A stretch of 64,000 bases of DNA. Source: BOG-908 sp964242595 (GTDB lineage Bacteria > Pseudomonadota > Alphaproteobacteria > Acetobacterales > Acetobacteraceae). Position 1 is the first letter of the stretch. Each line of letters starts with the position of its first letter. Location: contig CAXTBC010000003.1 of NCBI GenBank assembly GCA_964242595.1, positions 46,210 to 110,209 on the forward strand, in the 5' to 3' direction. This document shows, in pieces, positions 15,487-23,357 of this stretch. The notes below the pieces were generated by a model that made no database searches, was not told the origin of the DNA, and saw only the letters and a program-made list of their open reading frames with translations. The translations under genes were made by a program, and so were the position numbers.

Positions 15487-16863
15487 TCAGCGCCTCTGGT
15501 ATTCGGGGGAGGACAGCAGCAGCGTCAGCCCGTCGCGACGCGAGCCGGCCTGCCTGACCTGGGTGAGGGTCGTCTGGCTTAGCAACGGCCCGAGGCTCGT
15601 GTGCGCCAGCTGCTCGGGGTCGATGGCCGCCAGCTTGCCGGCGATCTGGTAGCTGAAATCCACCCGCTGCAGCATGGCCTCCGGCCCGGACCAGTCCACC
15701 GCCCTGTCCGGCCAGCCGATCGGGAACGGCGCCTCGAACACCGGCTGCCCCAGCCCGCCCACCAGCCCGGGCAGGTTGGGCACCAGGTCCGGCGTGGCGC
15801 CCACGGCGCGCAGGCAGCCCACCACGTAGTCCTGCGGCGCGCGCAGCTTGGCAGCTGGCACCCAGGCGCCCGGCAACTCGACCAGCGCGGCCGAGGCCGC
15901 ACCCAGGTCGCCCTGCGTGTCGCGCAGCACCGCCTCCAGCCGCGCTACTTCGCCGGGTGGCGGCTCGTCGGCCACGAAGTGCCGGCACAATTTGTCCGCC
16001 AGGTGACGGTAGGTGGCTGGGTGGGTGCCCAGCCACGCTAACAGCTCCACGCCTCCCGTCTCGCCGGCCGGCCAGCTCCGCCCCATCACGTCGATCTCGC
16101 CCGGCTCGTGCATCTCCGGCTTGAAGCGGAAACCCAGCGGCGGGTGCCTGCCGTCGAACGACCAGCCGGTAAGCACGCGGGCGAAGTTCGTCACGTCGGC
16201 CTGGGAGTAGCCGGACGCCGGCGTCACCGTGTGCAGCTCCAGGCACTCGCGCGCCAGGTTCTCGTTCAGCCCGGCGTGCCGCCGTTGTCCCGCCAGGCTG
16301 TCGGGCCCGGCCGACTGCCCCTGGTTGAGGTAGTTGAGCATCGCCGGGTGCCGCATCACCGCCAGCAGCATGTCGGCGAAGCGCCCGGTCACGTGCGGCC
16401 GGATCGCCTCGCGTATGTAGGCGCCGCCGCAGGCCGCGGTCACCTGCGAGCGGGCCGCGATGGTGAAGTGGTTGGCCCAGAACCATACCAGCCGCTCGCG
16501 GTACGGCGTGTCGGTCGTCAGCGCGCGGTCCAGCAGCGCCCGGCTCTCGTGCCCCCGAACAGCGCCCACCGGGTGCGGGCTGGTCAGGATGTCGGGGTTC
16601 AGCCCCGGTACGTTCAGCGGGGGCACGTTCAGCGGCGGCTGGCCCCTGGTCGGCTGGCCGTCCTTCAGCCCCTCCGCATGGCTCATCTGCTGCTGGGCCA
16701 CCAGCTCCAGCCCGGCCGCGGTGTCCGGCAGCCCGTCGGACGGGGTGGTGTCCGGCCCTTCGAGCTGCGCGCGCAGCCAGGCGCGCGGGTCCGCGGGCAA
16801 GGGATCCTGAGGACGGCGGCCGAGGCCGAACCGGTTCATGGCGACAAAAACTGCGGTGTCCAT
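15487..16863 (-). CDS. DUF1800 domain protein
   Basis: 458 residues from ATG 16863 (MDTAVFVAMNRFGLGRRP, the usual DUF1800 opening). Other landmarks are RERLVWFWANHFTI, REAIRPHVTGRFADML, HPAMLNYLNQ, NENLARECLELHT and YSQADVTNFARVLTGW. Starts at 16875 or 16839 are possible. It is the upstream partner of the DUF1501 gene, one base apart. The pair is widespread in bacteria with a presumed envelope function that remains undefined. Confidence 0.9.
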   Translation of the reverse strand: MDTAVFVAMNRFGLGRRPQDPLPADPRAWLRAQLEGPDTTPSDGLPDTAAGLELVAQQQMSHAEGLKDGQPTRGQPPLNVPPLNVPGLNPDILTSPHPVGAVRGHESRALLDRALTTDTPYRERLVWFWANHFTIAARSQVTAACGGAYIREAIRPHVTGRFADMLLAVMRHPAMLNYLNQGQSAGPDSLAGQRRHAGLNENLARECLELHTVTPASGYSQADVTNFARVLTGWSFDGRHPPLGFRFKPEMHEPGEIDVMGRSWPAGETGGVELLAWLGTHPATYRHLADKLCRHFVADEPPPGEVARLEAVLRDTQGDLGAASAALVELPGAWVPAAKLRAPQDYVVGCLRAVGATPDLVPNLPGLVGGLGQPVFEAPFPIGWPDRAVDWSGPEAMLQRVDFSYQIAGKLAAIDPEQLAHTSLGPLLSQTTLTQVRQAGSRRDGLTLLLSSPEYQRR

Positions 16864-16936
16864 GCATGGCGGCATAGCACCGGCCCATGTTACCCGCAGT
16901 GACGAAGTGTATGGCGTCCGTGGCCGCCACGGCCAC

Positions 16937-18067
16937 ATGCACGCCATGACACCGAATTTCATCGCCACGCGCCATGCCGGCCTGGCCGCCCTGGCCGCCT
17001 GCACCCCGACGCTGGGACACGCCTATGCAAGCGGCCGCAACACCGAGGCGGCGTCCGGCGCTCCACCCACCACCTCGCAGCTCTCGCCCTACCTGCGCCA
17101 CCGGCTGGTGCTCGAGCAGGAGGCCGTTGCAGCCGCGCTGGACGGCCATGGCGGCGCCGCGGCGGAAAAGTTCGTCCAGGAAGTCTTCTGGCGGAGCTAC
17201 TTCAAGGGCCACCTCGAGACCCGCCCCTGGCTGTGGACGGACTACCTGGCCCAGCTCGGCGCGGCGCAGGCCAAGCTCGCCGCCAACCCTGGCCTGCGCC
17301 TGGCCTACGCGCAGGCGGCCGAGGGCCGAACCGGCATCGACGGCTTCGACGACTGGGCGCGCGCGCTCGGCACGGAGAACTGGCTGCACAACCACGCCCG
17401 GATGTGGTTCGCCTCCATCTGGATCTTCACCCTGCGCCTGCCCTGGGTGCTGGGCGCGGACCTGTTCATGCGGCACCTGCTGGACGGCGACCCGGCCAGC
17501 AACACGCTCTCCTGGCGCTGGGTGGCCGGCCTGCACACGCGCGGCAAGCCCTACGCCGCCCGCGCCGAGAACATCCGCCGCTACACGGAAGGCCGTTACG
17601 CGCCCAGCGGCCTCAACGAGACGCCCGAACCGCTCGACGAGCCGCAAGGCCCGCCGGCGGTGCCGCCGCCAAGGCCCGTCGCCGTCCCGGCCGGCGAGGC
17701 GGCGCTGCTGCTCCATCTGGAGGACCTGCACCCGGAAAGCCTCGATCTCGGCCCCGCCAGGGTGGTCCGCGTCGTTCCCGTTCTCGCCCACGCCCCAGAC
17801 GCGGCCGCCGCCGTGCGCCGGGCGGACGAGGCCGCCATGGCCGACGCCGTGTCCCGCGCCACCGCCCGTTTCGGCTGCCCCGCCGCGCCGGACGAAGGCG
17901 GCCTGCCCGCCGTTACCGCCTACGCCCCGGTAGGCCCCTCGGCCGCCGCCTTGCCGCCGTGCGCCACGATACTGAGGCCCTGGGACGCCGCCACCTGGCC
18001 CCGCAGCACCGCCGGCTTCTTCAAGGTGAAGACCGCGATCCCCACCATCCTGAAAGGCCTCCGATAG
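16937..18067 (+). CDS. Photolyase/cryptochrome FAD-binding domain protein without N-terminal domain
   Basis: About 376 residues. The region WRSYFKGHLETRPWLW through TGIDGFDDWARALG, then NWLHNHARMWFASIW, LPWVLGADLFMRHLLDGD and NTLSWRWVAGLHTRG, matches the helical FAD-binding domain of DNA photolyases and cryptochromes. The N-terminal antenna-binding Rossmann domain of classic photolyases is absent: the protein starts only about 50 residues before the FAD domain. The C-terminal 120 residues are an extra Ala/Pro-rich region. ATG 16937 is chosen; 16946 is equally possible. It is divergent from DUF1800. Confidence 0.85.
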   Translation: MHAMTPNFIATRHAGLAALAACTPTLGHAYASGRNTEAASGAPPTTSQLSPYLRHRLVLEQEAVAAALDGHGGAAAEKFVQEVFWRSYFKGHLETRPWLWTDYLAQLGAAQAKLAANPGLRLAYAQAAEGRTGIDGFDDWARALGTENWLHNHARMWFASIWIFTLRLPWVLGADLFMRHLLDGDPASNTLSWRWVAGLHTRGKPYAARAENIRRYTEGRYAPSGLNETPEPLDEPQGPPAVPPPRPVAVPAGEAALLLHLEDLHPESLDLGPARVVRVVPVLAHAPDAAAAVRRADEAAMADAVSRATARFGCPAAPDEGGLPAVTAYAPVGPSAAALPPCATILRPWDAATWPRSTAGFFKVKTAIPTILKGLR

Positions 18068-18080
18068 GCGGTTCAAGAAG

Positions 18081-18148
18081 CTCCGCGACAGCACAGACAA
18101 AAGCTTTTTGCTTCTTTTTCTCGAAAAAGAAGGCCTTCCTGCCTTTCC
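18081..18148. repeat. Family A dispersed repeat, single arm
   Basis: Half element: core remnant CTCCGCGACAGCAC, then ACAAAAGCTTTTTGCTTCTTTTTCTCGAAAAAGAAGGCC. It follows the photolyase-like stop by 14 bases. Confidence 0.82.
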
Positions 18149-18273
18149 TTAAACACCCGCCCCGCTTGCAAAAACTTCCGCTTTCCCGCATCTCCCCTCA
18201 GTCAACCACACCCAGCTCATGCGCAGACGCGCGGGAGGTCCCGTCAGCGTCCGTCATGGCATGGAGGCCACCC

Positions 18274-20361
18274 GTGTCCGCCACCGACCTCAACAAGCTA
18301 CGCAACATCGGCATCACCGCCCACATCGACGCGGGCAAGACGACGACGACCGAGCGTATCTTGTACTACACGGGCGTCTCCCACCGCATCGGCGAGGTCC
18401 ATGACGGCAACACCACGACCGACTACATGGAGCAGGAGCGCGAGCGCGGCATCACCATCACGTCGGCCGCCGTCACCTGCGAGTGGAAAGACCACCGCAT
18501 CAACATCATCGACACGCCCGGCCATATCGATTTCAACATCGAGGTGAACCGCTCGCTGCGCGTGCTCGACGGCGCCATCTTCATCATCGAAGGGGTGGCC
18601 GGCGTGCAGCCGCAGTCGGAGACCAACTGGCGCCTGGCCGACCGCTACAACGTGCCGCGCATCATCTTCATCAACAAGCTCGACCGCACCGGCGCCGACT
18701 TCTACCGCGCCTTCGACACGCTCAAGGAGAAGCTCGACATCGTGGCGCTGCCGCTGCAGCTGCCCATCGGCATCGAGGACACCTTCGTCGGCGTCGTCGA
18801 TCTGGTCGAGATGAAGGCCATCGTCTGGGAAGGCGGCGAGCTGGGTGCGAAGTTCCACGACGAGGAGATCCCTGCCGAGCTGATGGAGAAGGCGAAGGAG
18901 TATCGCCAGCTCCTGCTCGACACGGCGGTGTCCGTCGATACCGTTGCCATGGAGGAATACTTTGAGAAGGGCGACGTGGACGTTGCCACGCTCAAGGCCT
19001 GCATCAAGAAGGGTGCGATCAGCGGCGAGTTCCGCCCCGTGCTGTGCGGCACCGCGTTCAAGAACAAGGGCGTTCAGCCGCTGCTCGACGCGGTGCTGGA
19101 CTACCTGCCGTCCCCGGTCGACGTGCCCGGCATCAAGGTGGCCGCCGAGGAGGGCGTGGAAGAGCGCATCGACGACGACCGCCGGGTGATCCCTGCCAAC
19201 CCGACGGCACCCTTCGCCGGCCTGGCGTTCAAGATCATCAACGACAAATACGGCACGCTGACCTTCGTGCGCGTCTACGCCGGCACCCTCAAGCAGGGCG
19301 ACATGGTGCAGAACACCACCAAGGACCACCGCGAGCGTATCGGCCGCATGTTCCAGATGCACGCCGACAAGCGCGCCGAGATCAAGGAAGTGTTCGCCGG
19401 CGACATCGCCGCCTTCGTTGGCCTGAAGGACACCGGCACCGGCGACACGCTGGCCAGCAACGACGACCCGGTGATCCTGGAGCGCATGGCGTTCCCGGTG
19501 CCGGTGATCGACATCAGCGTGGAGCCCAAGACCAAGGACGGCGTGGAGAAGATGACGCTCGGCCTGCAGAAGCTGGCCGGCGAGGATCCCAGCCTGCGCC
19601 TGAAGACCGACCAGGAGACTGGCCAGACCATCCTGTCCGGCATGGGCGAGCTACACCTGGAAATCATCATCGACCGCCTGCGCCGTGAGTATGGCGTGGA
19701 CGCCAACGTGGGCGCGCCGCAGGTGGCCTACCGCGAGACGATCAGCAAGAGCCACACCGAGACCTACACCCACAAGAAGCAGTCCGGCGGCTCGGGCCAG
19801 TACGCCGAGGTCAAGGTCGTCTTCGAGCCGCTGGAGCGCAACGCCGGCATCGAGTTCGAGAACAAGGTGGTGGGCGGCACGGTGCCCAAGGAGTACATCC
19901 CGGCTGTGGAGAAGGGCATCCGCGTGCAGGCCGACACCGGCGTGCTTGCTGGCTTCCAGACGGTGGACTTCCGCTACACGCTGATCGACGGCAAGTACCA
20001 CGACGTGGACTCCTCGGCGCTCGCCTTCGAGATCGCGTCCAAGGCCTGCTTCCGCGAGGGCATGAAGAAGGCTGGTCCGGTGATCCTGGAGCCGATCATG
20101 GACGTGGAGTGCACCACGCCGCAGGACCACGTGGGCGACGTTGTGGGCGACCTGAACCGCCGCCGCGGCATGATCCAGAACCAGGAGAGCTCTGGCAGCA
20201 CCGTGATCGTGCGCGCGCACGTGCCGCTGAAGGAGATGTTCGGCTACATCTCCCACCTGCGCAGCATGACGAAGGGCCGCGCGTCGTTCACCATGCAGTT
20301 CCATCACTACGATCCGGTGCCCCGCAACGTGGCCGACGAGATCATGGCAAAGAGCGCGTAA
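18274..20361 (+). CDS. fusA: Elongation factor G (stand-alone, sequence-divergent copy)
   Basis: 695-residue translocation GTPase. G1 is AHIDAGKTTTTERIL, G3 is DTPGHIDFN and G4 is NKLDR; domains II-V follow, including the domain IV region YTHKKQSGGSGQYAEVK. GTG 18274 is chosen because ATGGAGG sits six bases upstream and the protein then begins SATDLNKLRNIG. Compared with common EF-G, G3-G4 reads FNIEVNRSL and NKLDR rather than FTIEVERSL and NKMDR. It stands alone, away from rpsL, rpsG and tuf. It may be a second EF-G; the main copy could be elsewhere. Confidence 0.93.
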   Translation: MSATDLNKLRNIGITAHIDAGKTTTTERILYYTGVSHRIGEVHDGNTTTDYMEQERERGITITSAAVTCEWKDHRINIIDTPGHIDFNIEVNRSLRVLDGAIFIIEGVAGVQPQSETNWRLADRYNVPRIIFINKLDRTGADFYRAFDTLKEKLDIVALPLQLPIGIEDTFVGVVDLVEMKAIVWEGGELGAKFHDEEIPAELMEKAKEYRQLLLDTAVSVDTVAMEEYFEKGDVDVATLKACIKKGAISGEFRPVLCGTAFKNKGVQPLLDAVLDYLPSPVDVPGIKVAAEEGVEERIDDDRRVIPANPTAPFAGLAFKIINDKYGTLTFVRVYAGTLKQGDMVQNTTKDHRERIGRMFQMHADKRAEIKEVFAGDIAAFVGLKDTGTGDTLASNDDPVILERMAFPVPVIDISVEPKTKDGVEKMTLGLQKLAGEDPSLRLKTDQETGQTILSGMGELHLEIIIDRLRREYGVDANVGAPQVAYRETISKSHTETYTHKKQSGGSGQYAEVKVVFEPLERNAGIEFENKVVGGTVPKEYIPAVEKGIRVQADTGVLAGFQTVDFRYTLIDGKYHDVDSSALAFEIASKACFREGMKKAGPVILEPIMDVECTTPQDHVGDVVGDLNRRRGMIQNQESSGSTVIVRAHVPLKEMFGYISHLRSMTKGRASFTMQFHHYDPVPRNVADEIMAKSA

Positions 20362-20497
20362 AGGGAAGGAAGGCCTTCTTTTTCAAGAAAAAGAAGCAAA
20401 AAGCTTTTATCCATTGGGCGCGGCTCTCTCCGGGCACACCCGACAGGGAGCAAAAGTTTTTTGGTTCTTTTTCTCGAAAAAGAACTGCTTTCTTACT
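20362..20497. repeat. Family A dispersed repeat after fusA
   Basis: Full copy starting at the base after the fusA stop: C-type arm, core TCCATTGGGCGCGGCTCTCTC-CGGGCACACCC, then CAAAAGTTTTTTG and the G-type arm. It ends about 20 bases before the proposed yccF start. Confidence 0.9.
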
Positions 20498-20516
20498 TTT
20501 TACAGGACTTCCACCG

Positions 20517-20933
20517 CTGACCCTCCTTCTTAACCTAGTCTGGGTCTTCCTCGGCGGCTTCGTGATGGCCGTAGCCTGGTTCCTCGCCGGCCTGCTGGCG
20601 GCCATCAGCATCATCGGCCTGCCCTGGGCACGCGCCTGCTTCAACATCGCCCTGTTCTCGCTTTGGCCGTTCGGGCGTGAGGCGGTTAGCCGGCGCGAGC
20701 TGACAGGGCGCGAGGATCTGGGCACCGGGCCGCTCGGCCTGGTCGGCAACATCCTCTGGCTCGTCGTCTTCGGCGTGTGGCTGGCGATCGGCCACGTTGT
20801 GGCCGCCGTGGCCTGCGCCGTCACCATCATCGGCATCCCGTTCGCCATCCAGCACCTCAAGCTGGCCAGCATCGGCCTGGCGCCGGTCGGGATGGCCGTG
20901 GTGGACCGTTCCGCGCTCTACCCGCGCCGCTGA
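20517..20933 (+). CDS. yccF: YccF domain membrane protein with apparent CTG start
   Basis: 138-residue inner-membrane protein with two copies of the YccF motif: GLPWARACFNIALFSLWPFG and TIIGIPFAIQHLKLASIGLAPVG, each after a hydrophobic helix. Aligned with E. coli YccF, the first residue should be the Leu codon CTG at 20517 (LTLLLNLVWVFLGG against MRTVLNI). No in-frame ATG, GTG or TTG occurs there, while CAGGACTT lies about nine bases upstream. The next candidate, GTG/ATG near 20562, would cut the first helix. Function unknown. Its end overlaps the convergent DUF1045 gene by 16 bases. Confidence 0.82.
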   Translation: MTLLLNLVWVFLGGFVMAVAWFLAGLLAAISIIGLPWARACFNIALFSLWPFGREAVSRRELTGREDLGTGPLGLVGNILWLVVFGVWLAIGHVVAAVACAVTIIGIPFAIQHLKLASIGLAPVGMAVVDRSALYPRR

Positions 20934-21595
20934 CCGCCCAGCTTCAGACGGTCGGCGATCAGGAACGCCGCGCCGTCACGCTGGGTGAACACCGTGACGG
21001 CTGCTACCCGGCGCGGCTGCGCCAGGGCCGGCGCGAAATGCGCCTGCGCGGCGGGCAGCAGCCGCGCCATAGCCGGCGCCGCCAACCTGCCGGACAGCGT
21101 CATGTGGAACCGCCACTCCTGCATCACATAAGGATAGCCCCAGCGCAGCAGCAGGGCATCCTGTGCCGGCGACAACCCCGGAGCACGGCGCATCGCGAGC
21201 TCGGCCGCACCGGCCGAGAGTCGGTGAGCGTCGGTGCCGGCAACACAGGCATCCGCCAGCTTGTGCAGGGCAGGGCAGGGTGCCTGCAGCCCGAGCGCGA
21301 TGAAGCCGGACATGTCGGTGACCCGCAACGGCGGCAGCTCGAAGGGCACGGCCGCGTCCGCCACCGCTTCGGCGACGGCGATGAACTCCTCCCACCCCGT
21401 AGCCAGGCGCATCGGCGGCCGCAACGTCGCGTGGAACCCGTAGACGCGCGGTGCGGCCGTTGCCTCGGCCAGGCCGTCCACGGCCGGTTGGGCTAGCGCA
21501 GCGCCTAGCTCTGCGTCACGGCCCAGCCACGTAGCCCCGGCGTTCGCCAGCGGGTCGTCCTGGTCGGGGGCCCAGTAGAGCGCTACGCGCGTCAT
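20918..21595 (-). CDS. DUF1045 phosphonate metabolism-associated protein
   Basis: 225 residues beginning MTRVALYWAPDQDDPLANAGATWLGRD, the standard opening of the DUF1045 family seen in phosphonate (phn) clusters. Two 2H-phosphoesterase-like His motifs are visible: YGFHATLRPP (HxTL) and WRFHMTLSGR (HxTL). This suggests a cyclic phosphodiesterase fold, consistent with PhnP/cyclic phosphate handling, but the reaction is inferred. The next gene upstream is phnM in the same direction, supporting the link. A repeat lies between them. Confidence 0.88.
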   Translation of the reverse strand: MTRVALYWAPDQDDPLANAGATWLGRDAELGAALAQPAVDGLAEATAAPRVYGFHATLRPPMRLATGWEEFIAVAEAVADAAVPFELPPLRVTDMSGFIALGLQAPCPALHKLADACVAGTDAHRLSAGAAELAMRRAPGLSPAQDALLLRWGYPYVMQEWRFHMTLSGRLAAPAMARLLPAAQAHFAPALAQPRRVAAVTVFTQRDGAAFLIADRLKLGGQRRG

Positions 21596-21599
21596 GGGA

Positions 21600-21744
21600 A
21601 AGGCAAGACAAGCAGTTTTTTTTCGAGAAAAAGAACCAGAAAGCTTTTGCTCTCTGTCGGGTGTGTCCGGAGAGAACCGCGCCCAACGGATAAGGGCTTT
21701 TCGCTTCTTTTCCTCGAAAAAGAAGGCCTTTCTTGCCTTCCTTT
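21600..21744. repeat. Family A dispersed repeat between phnM and DUF1045
   Basis: Full copy in the orientation G-type arm left, C-type arm right, with core TCTCTGTCGGGTGTGTCCGG. The right end reaches the phnM stop codon. Confidence 0.9.
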
Positions 21745-22868
21745 CAAATAACCCGCTCCCCCGCCCGCCAAACCTCGCGCACGACCGGCATCCCCTGGTG
21801 CACCCGCACCCGCACCAGATCCGCCCGCAAACCCGGCACCAGCACACCGCGGTCAGCCAGGCCAGCTAACCGGGCCGGCGCGCTCGTCACCAGCGCAACG
21901 GCGCCGGGCAGGCCCAGCCCGTCCATCCCCGCTCCGATGAACGCGGCGTGTACCAAGCTCGCCGGCACGTAGTCCGAGGCCAGCGCGTCCAACAGGCCCG
22001 CCTGCAGCAGGGCGGCGGCCGCCACGTTGCCGCCATGGCTGCCGCCGCGCACCAGGTTCGGCGCCCCGGCAACCACCTTCAGGCTGCACGCTCGGGCACG
22101 CGCGGCCGTCTCCAGGTTGACGGGGAACTCGCTGATGGTGATCCCGCCTGCCACCGCCGCATCGACGTTGGCGGCCGTCGCGTCGTCGTGGCTCGCCAGC
22201 ACCACGGGGCCGCCCCAGCCTCGCGCCAGAAGTGCCGCGCGGTTCGGCGCGCTCCATTCCGCCTGCTGCGCCAGCAGCGCGTCGATTCGCGTGTCTACGG
22301 CGTCGGCCGGCATACCATCCTGCCGCAGCAAGGCGCGGTAACGGGTCAGGTCGCTGAACTGTCTCGCGCCCGGCGTGTGGTCCATCAGGCTCACCAGGCG
22401 CAGCAGGGGATGATGCGCGAGCGTGTCGAGTTGCGCCAGCATCCCGGGCGCCGGCAGCTCGCAGCGCAGGTGCAGGAAGTGGTCCGCCTTCAGCAGCCCG
22501 GTGGGCGCCAGCGCGTCCAGGTCGGCCACGCCGTCCATGCAGGTGCGCGGCCGGTCGTCTCCCATGCCGGCATGGCCCACGCACATCGCATCGAACACGG
22601 TGGTGATGCCGGCGGCGGCGCAGTGCGAATCGTGCGCGAGCAGGGCCGCCCGGCTGGGCCAGCGTGCGTTCCGCCGCGGCTCCACCTGGCGTTCCAGGTT
22701 GTCCGTGTGCAGGTCGATAACACCGGGGATCAGGTAGTCGCCATCCAGGTCGTGGCCCGTGGCGGGCCCCGGCTGGACGTCGGCGATGATGCCGTCCTGC
22801 ACGCTTAGGCTACCGTGCACCACCTGGTCAGGCAGTACGATCGCGGCGTTGGTCAATGTCAGGATCAT
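21744..22868 (-). CDS. phnM: Alpha-D-ribose 1-methylphosphonate 5-triphosphate diphosphatase
   Basis: 374-residue amidohydrolase-fold protein of the C-P lyase pathway; it removes diphosphate from ribose 1-alkylphosphonate triphosphate. PhnM signatures are visible: VIDLHTDNLERQVEPR, HDSHCAAAGITTVFDA, SLMDHTPGARQF and SHDDAT. It is followed by the DUF1045 gene. The core C-P lyase genes phnG-phnL are not in the window, so this is a detached pair or a pathway fragment with the rest elsewhere. Confidence 0.94.
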   Translation of the reverse strand: MILTLTNAAIVLPDQVVHGSLSVQDGIIADVQPGPATGHDLDGDYLIPGVIDLHTDNLERQVEPRRNARWPSRAALLAHDSHCAAAGITTVFDAMCVGHAGMGDDRPRTCMDGVADLDALAPTGLLKADHFLHLRCELPAPGMLAQLDTLAHHPLLRLVSLMDHTPGARQFSDLTRYRALLRQDGMPADAVDTRIDALLAQQAEWSAPNRAALLARGWGGPVVLASHDDATAANVDAAVAGGITISEFPVNLETAARARACSLKVVAGAPNLVRGGSHGGNVAAAALLQAGLLDALASDYVPASLVHAAFIGAGMDGLGLPGAVALVTSAPARLAGLADRGVLVPGLRADLVRVRVHQGMPVVREVWRAGERVI

Positions 22869-22924
22869 GGCGGTTCCGCTCGCTCAGTCCCGCGGCGCTG
22901 GCCGGCCAGGAAGCAGGAAGAGGG

Positions 22925-23000
22925 TGGCTCCCGAAGTAGGACTCGAACCTACGACAAAGCGATTAACAGTCGCTTGCTCTACCAACTGAGCTATTCGGGA
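22925..23000 (-). tRNA. tRNA-Asn (GTT)
   Basis: Reverse complement folds as a 76-base cloverleaf: acceptor TCCCGAA pairs with TTCGGGA, the D arm is AGCTCAGTTGGTAGAGC, the anticodon loop is CTGTTAA, and the T loop is GGTTCGAGTCC. The 3' CCA is encoded. Anticodon GTT reads Asn. Confidence 0.97.
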
Positions 23001-23069
23001 TCAGCGGTGCAGCCCTATAGCGGGCCGCGCCGGATGGGTAAAGAGCTCGCCCGGTACCAGGGTGCGGGC

Positions 23070-23156
23070 TGGTGCGGGTGGCCGGACTCGAACCGGCAAG
23101 GGCTTTCGGCCCGGCAGATTTTGAGTCTGCTGTGGTTACCATTTCACCACACCCGC
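23070..23156 (-). tRNA. tRNA-Leu (CAA)
   Basis: 87-base type II tRNA on the reverse strand. Acceptor GCGGGTG pairs with CACCCGC; the anticodon loop CTCAAAA has anticodon CAA. A long variable arm (CGGGCCGAAAGCCCT) and the T loop GGTTCGAGTCC are clear. CCA is encoded. It lies about 70 bases from tRNA-Asn, in the same direction. Confidence 0.95.
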
Positions 23157-23357
23157 CTGGCGGCGGTTCTATACGGGGCGGCGCGGAAGGAAGGAAGCGG
23201 TTCTTTTCTCCTGGGAAGACCACCCAGTCATCACGGCCGCGTGACCAGCAGGCATTGTCATAAAACTGCGATAGGCCGCCCCCGGCCGCGGCGCGCAACT
23301 ACGCGCGCCTCGGCGAACCCGCCATCGGCGCCAACCGCTTCCTTAGGGAATCCGCAC

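Noticed and set aside
15482..18100. Open frame of 872 codons on the minus strand, antisense to the photolyase-like gene and out of frame over DUF1800
   Set aside because: Arg/Gly/Ala-rich nonsense composition typical of GC-rich shadow frames; real family genes occupy both regions in other frames.
18070..18273. EF-G as the C-terminal part of a 1042-codon ORF starting at 17233
   Set aside because: The upstream part is out of frame with the photolyase-like gene and reads through a repeat; GGAGG supports GTG 18274.
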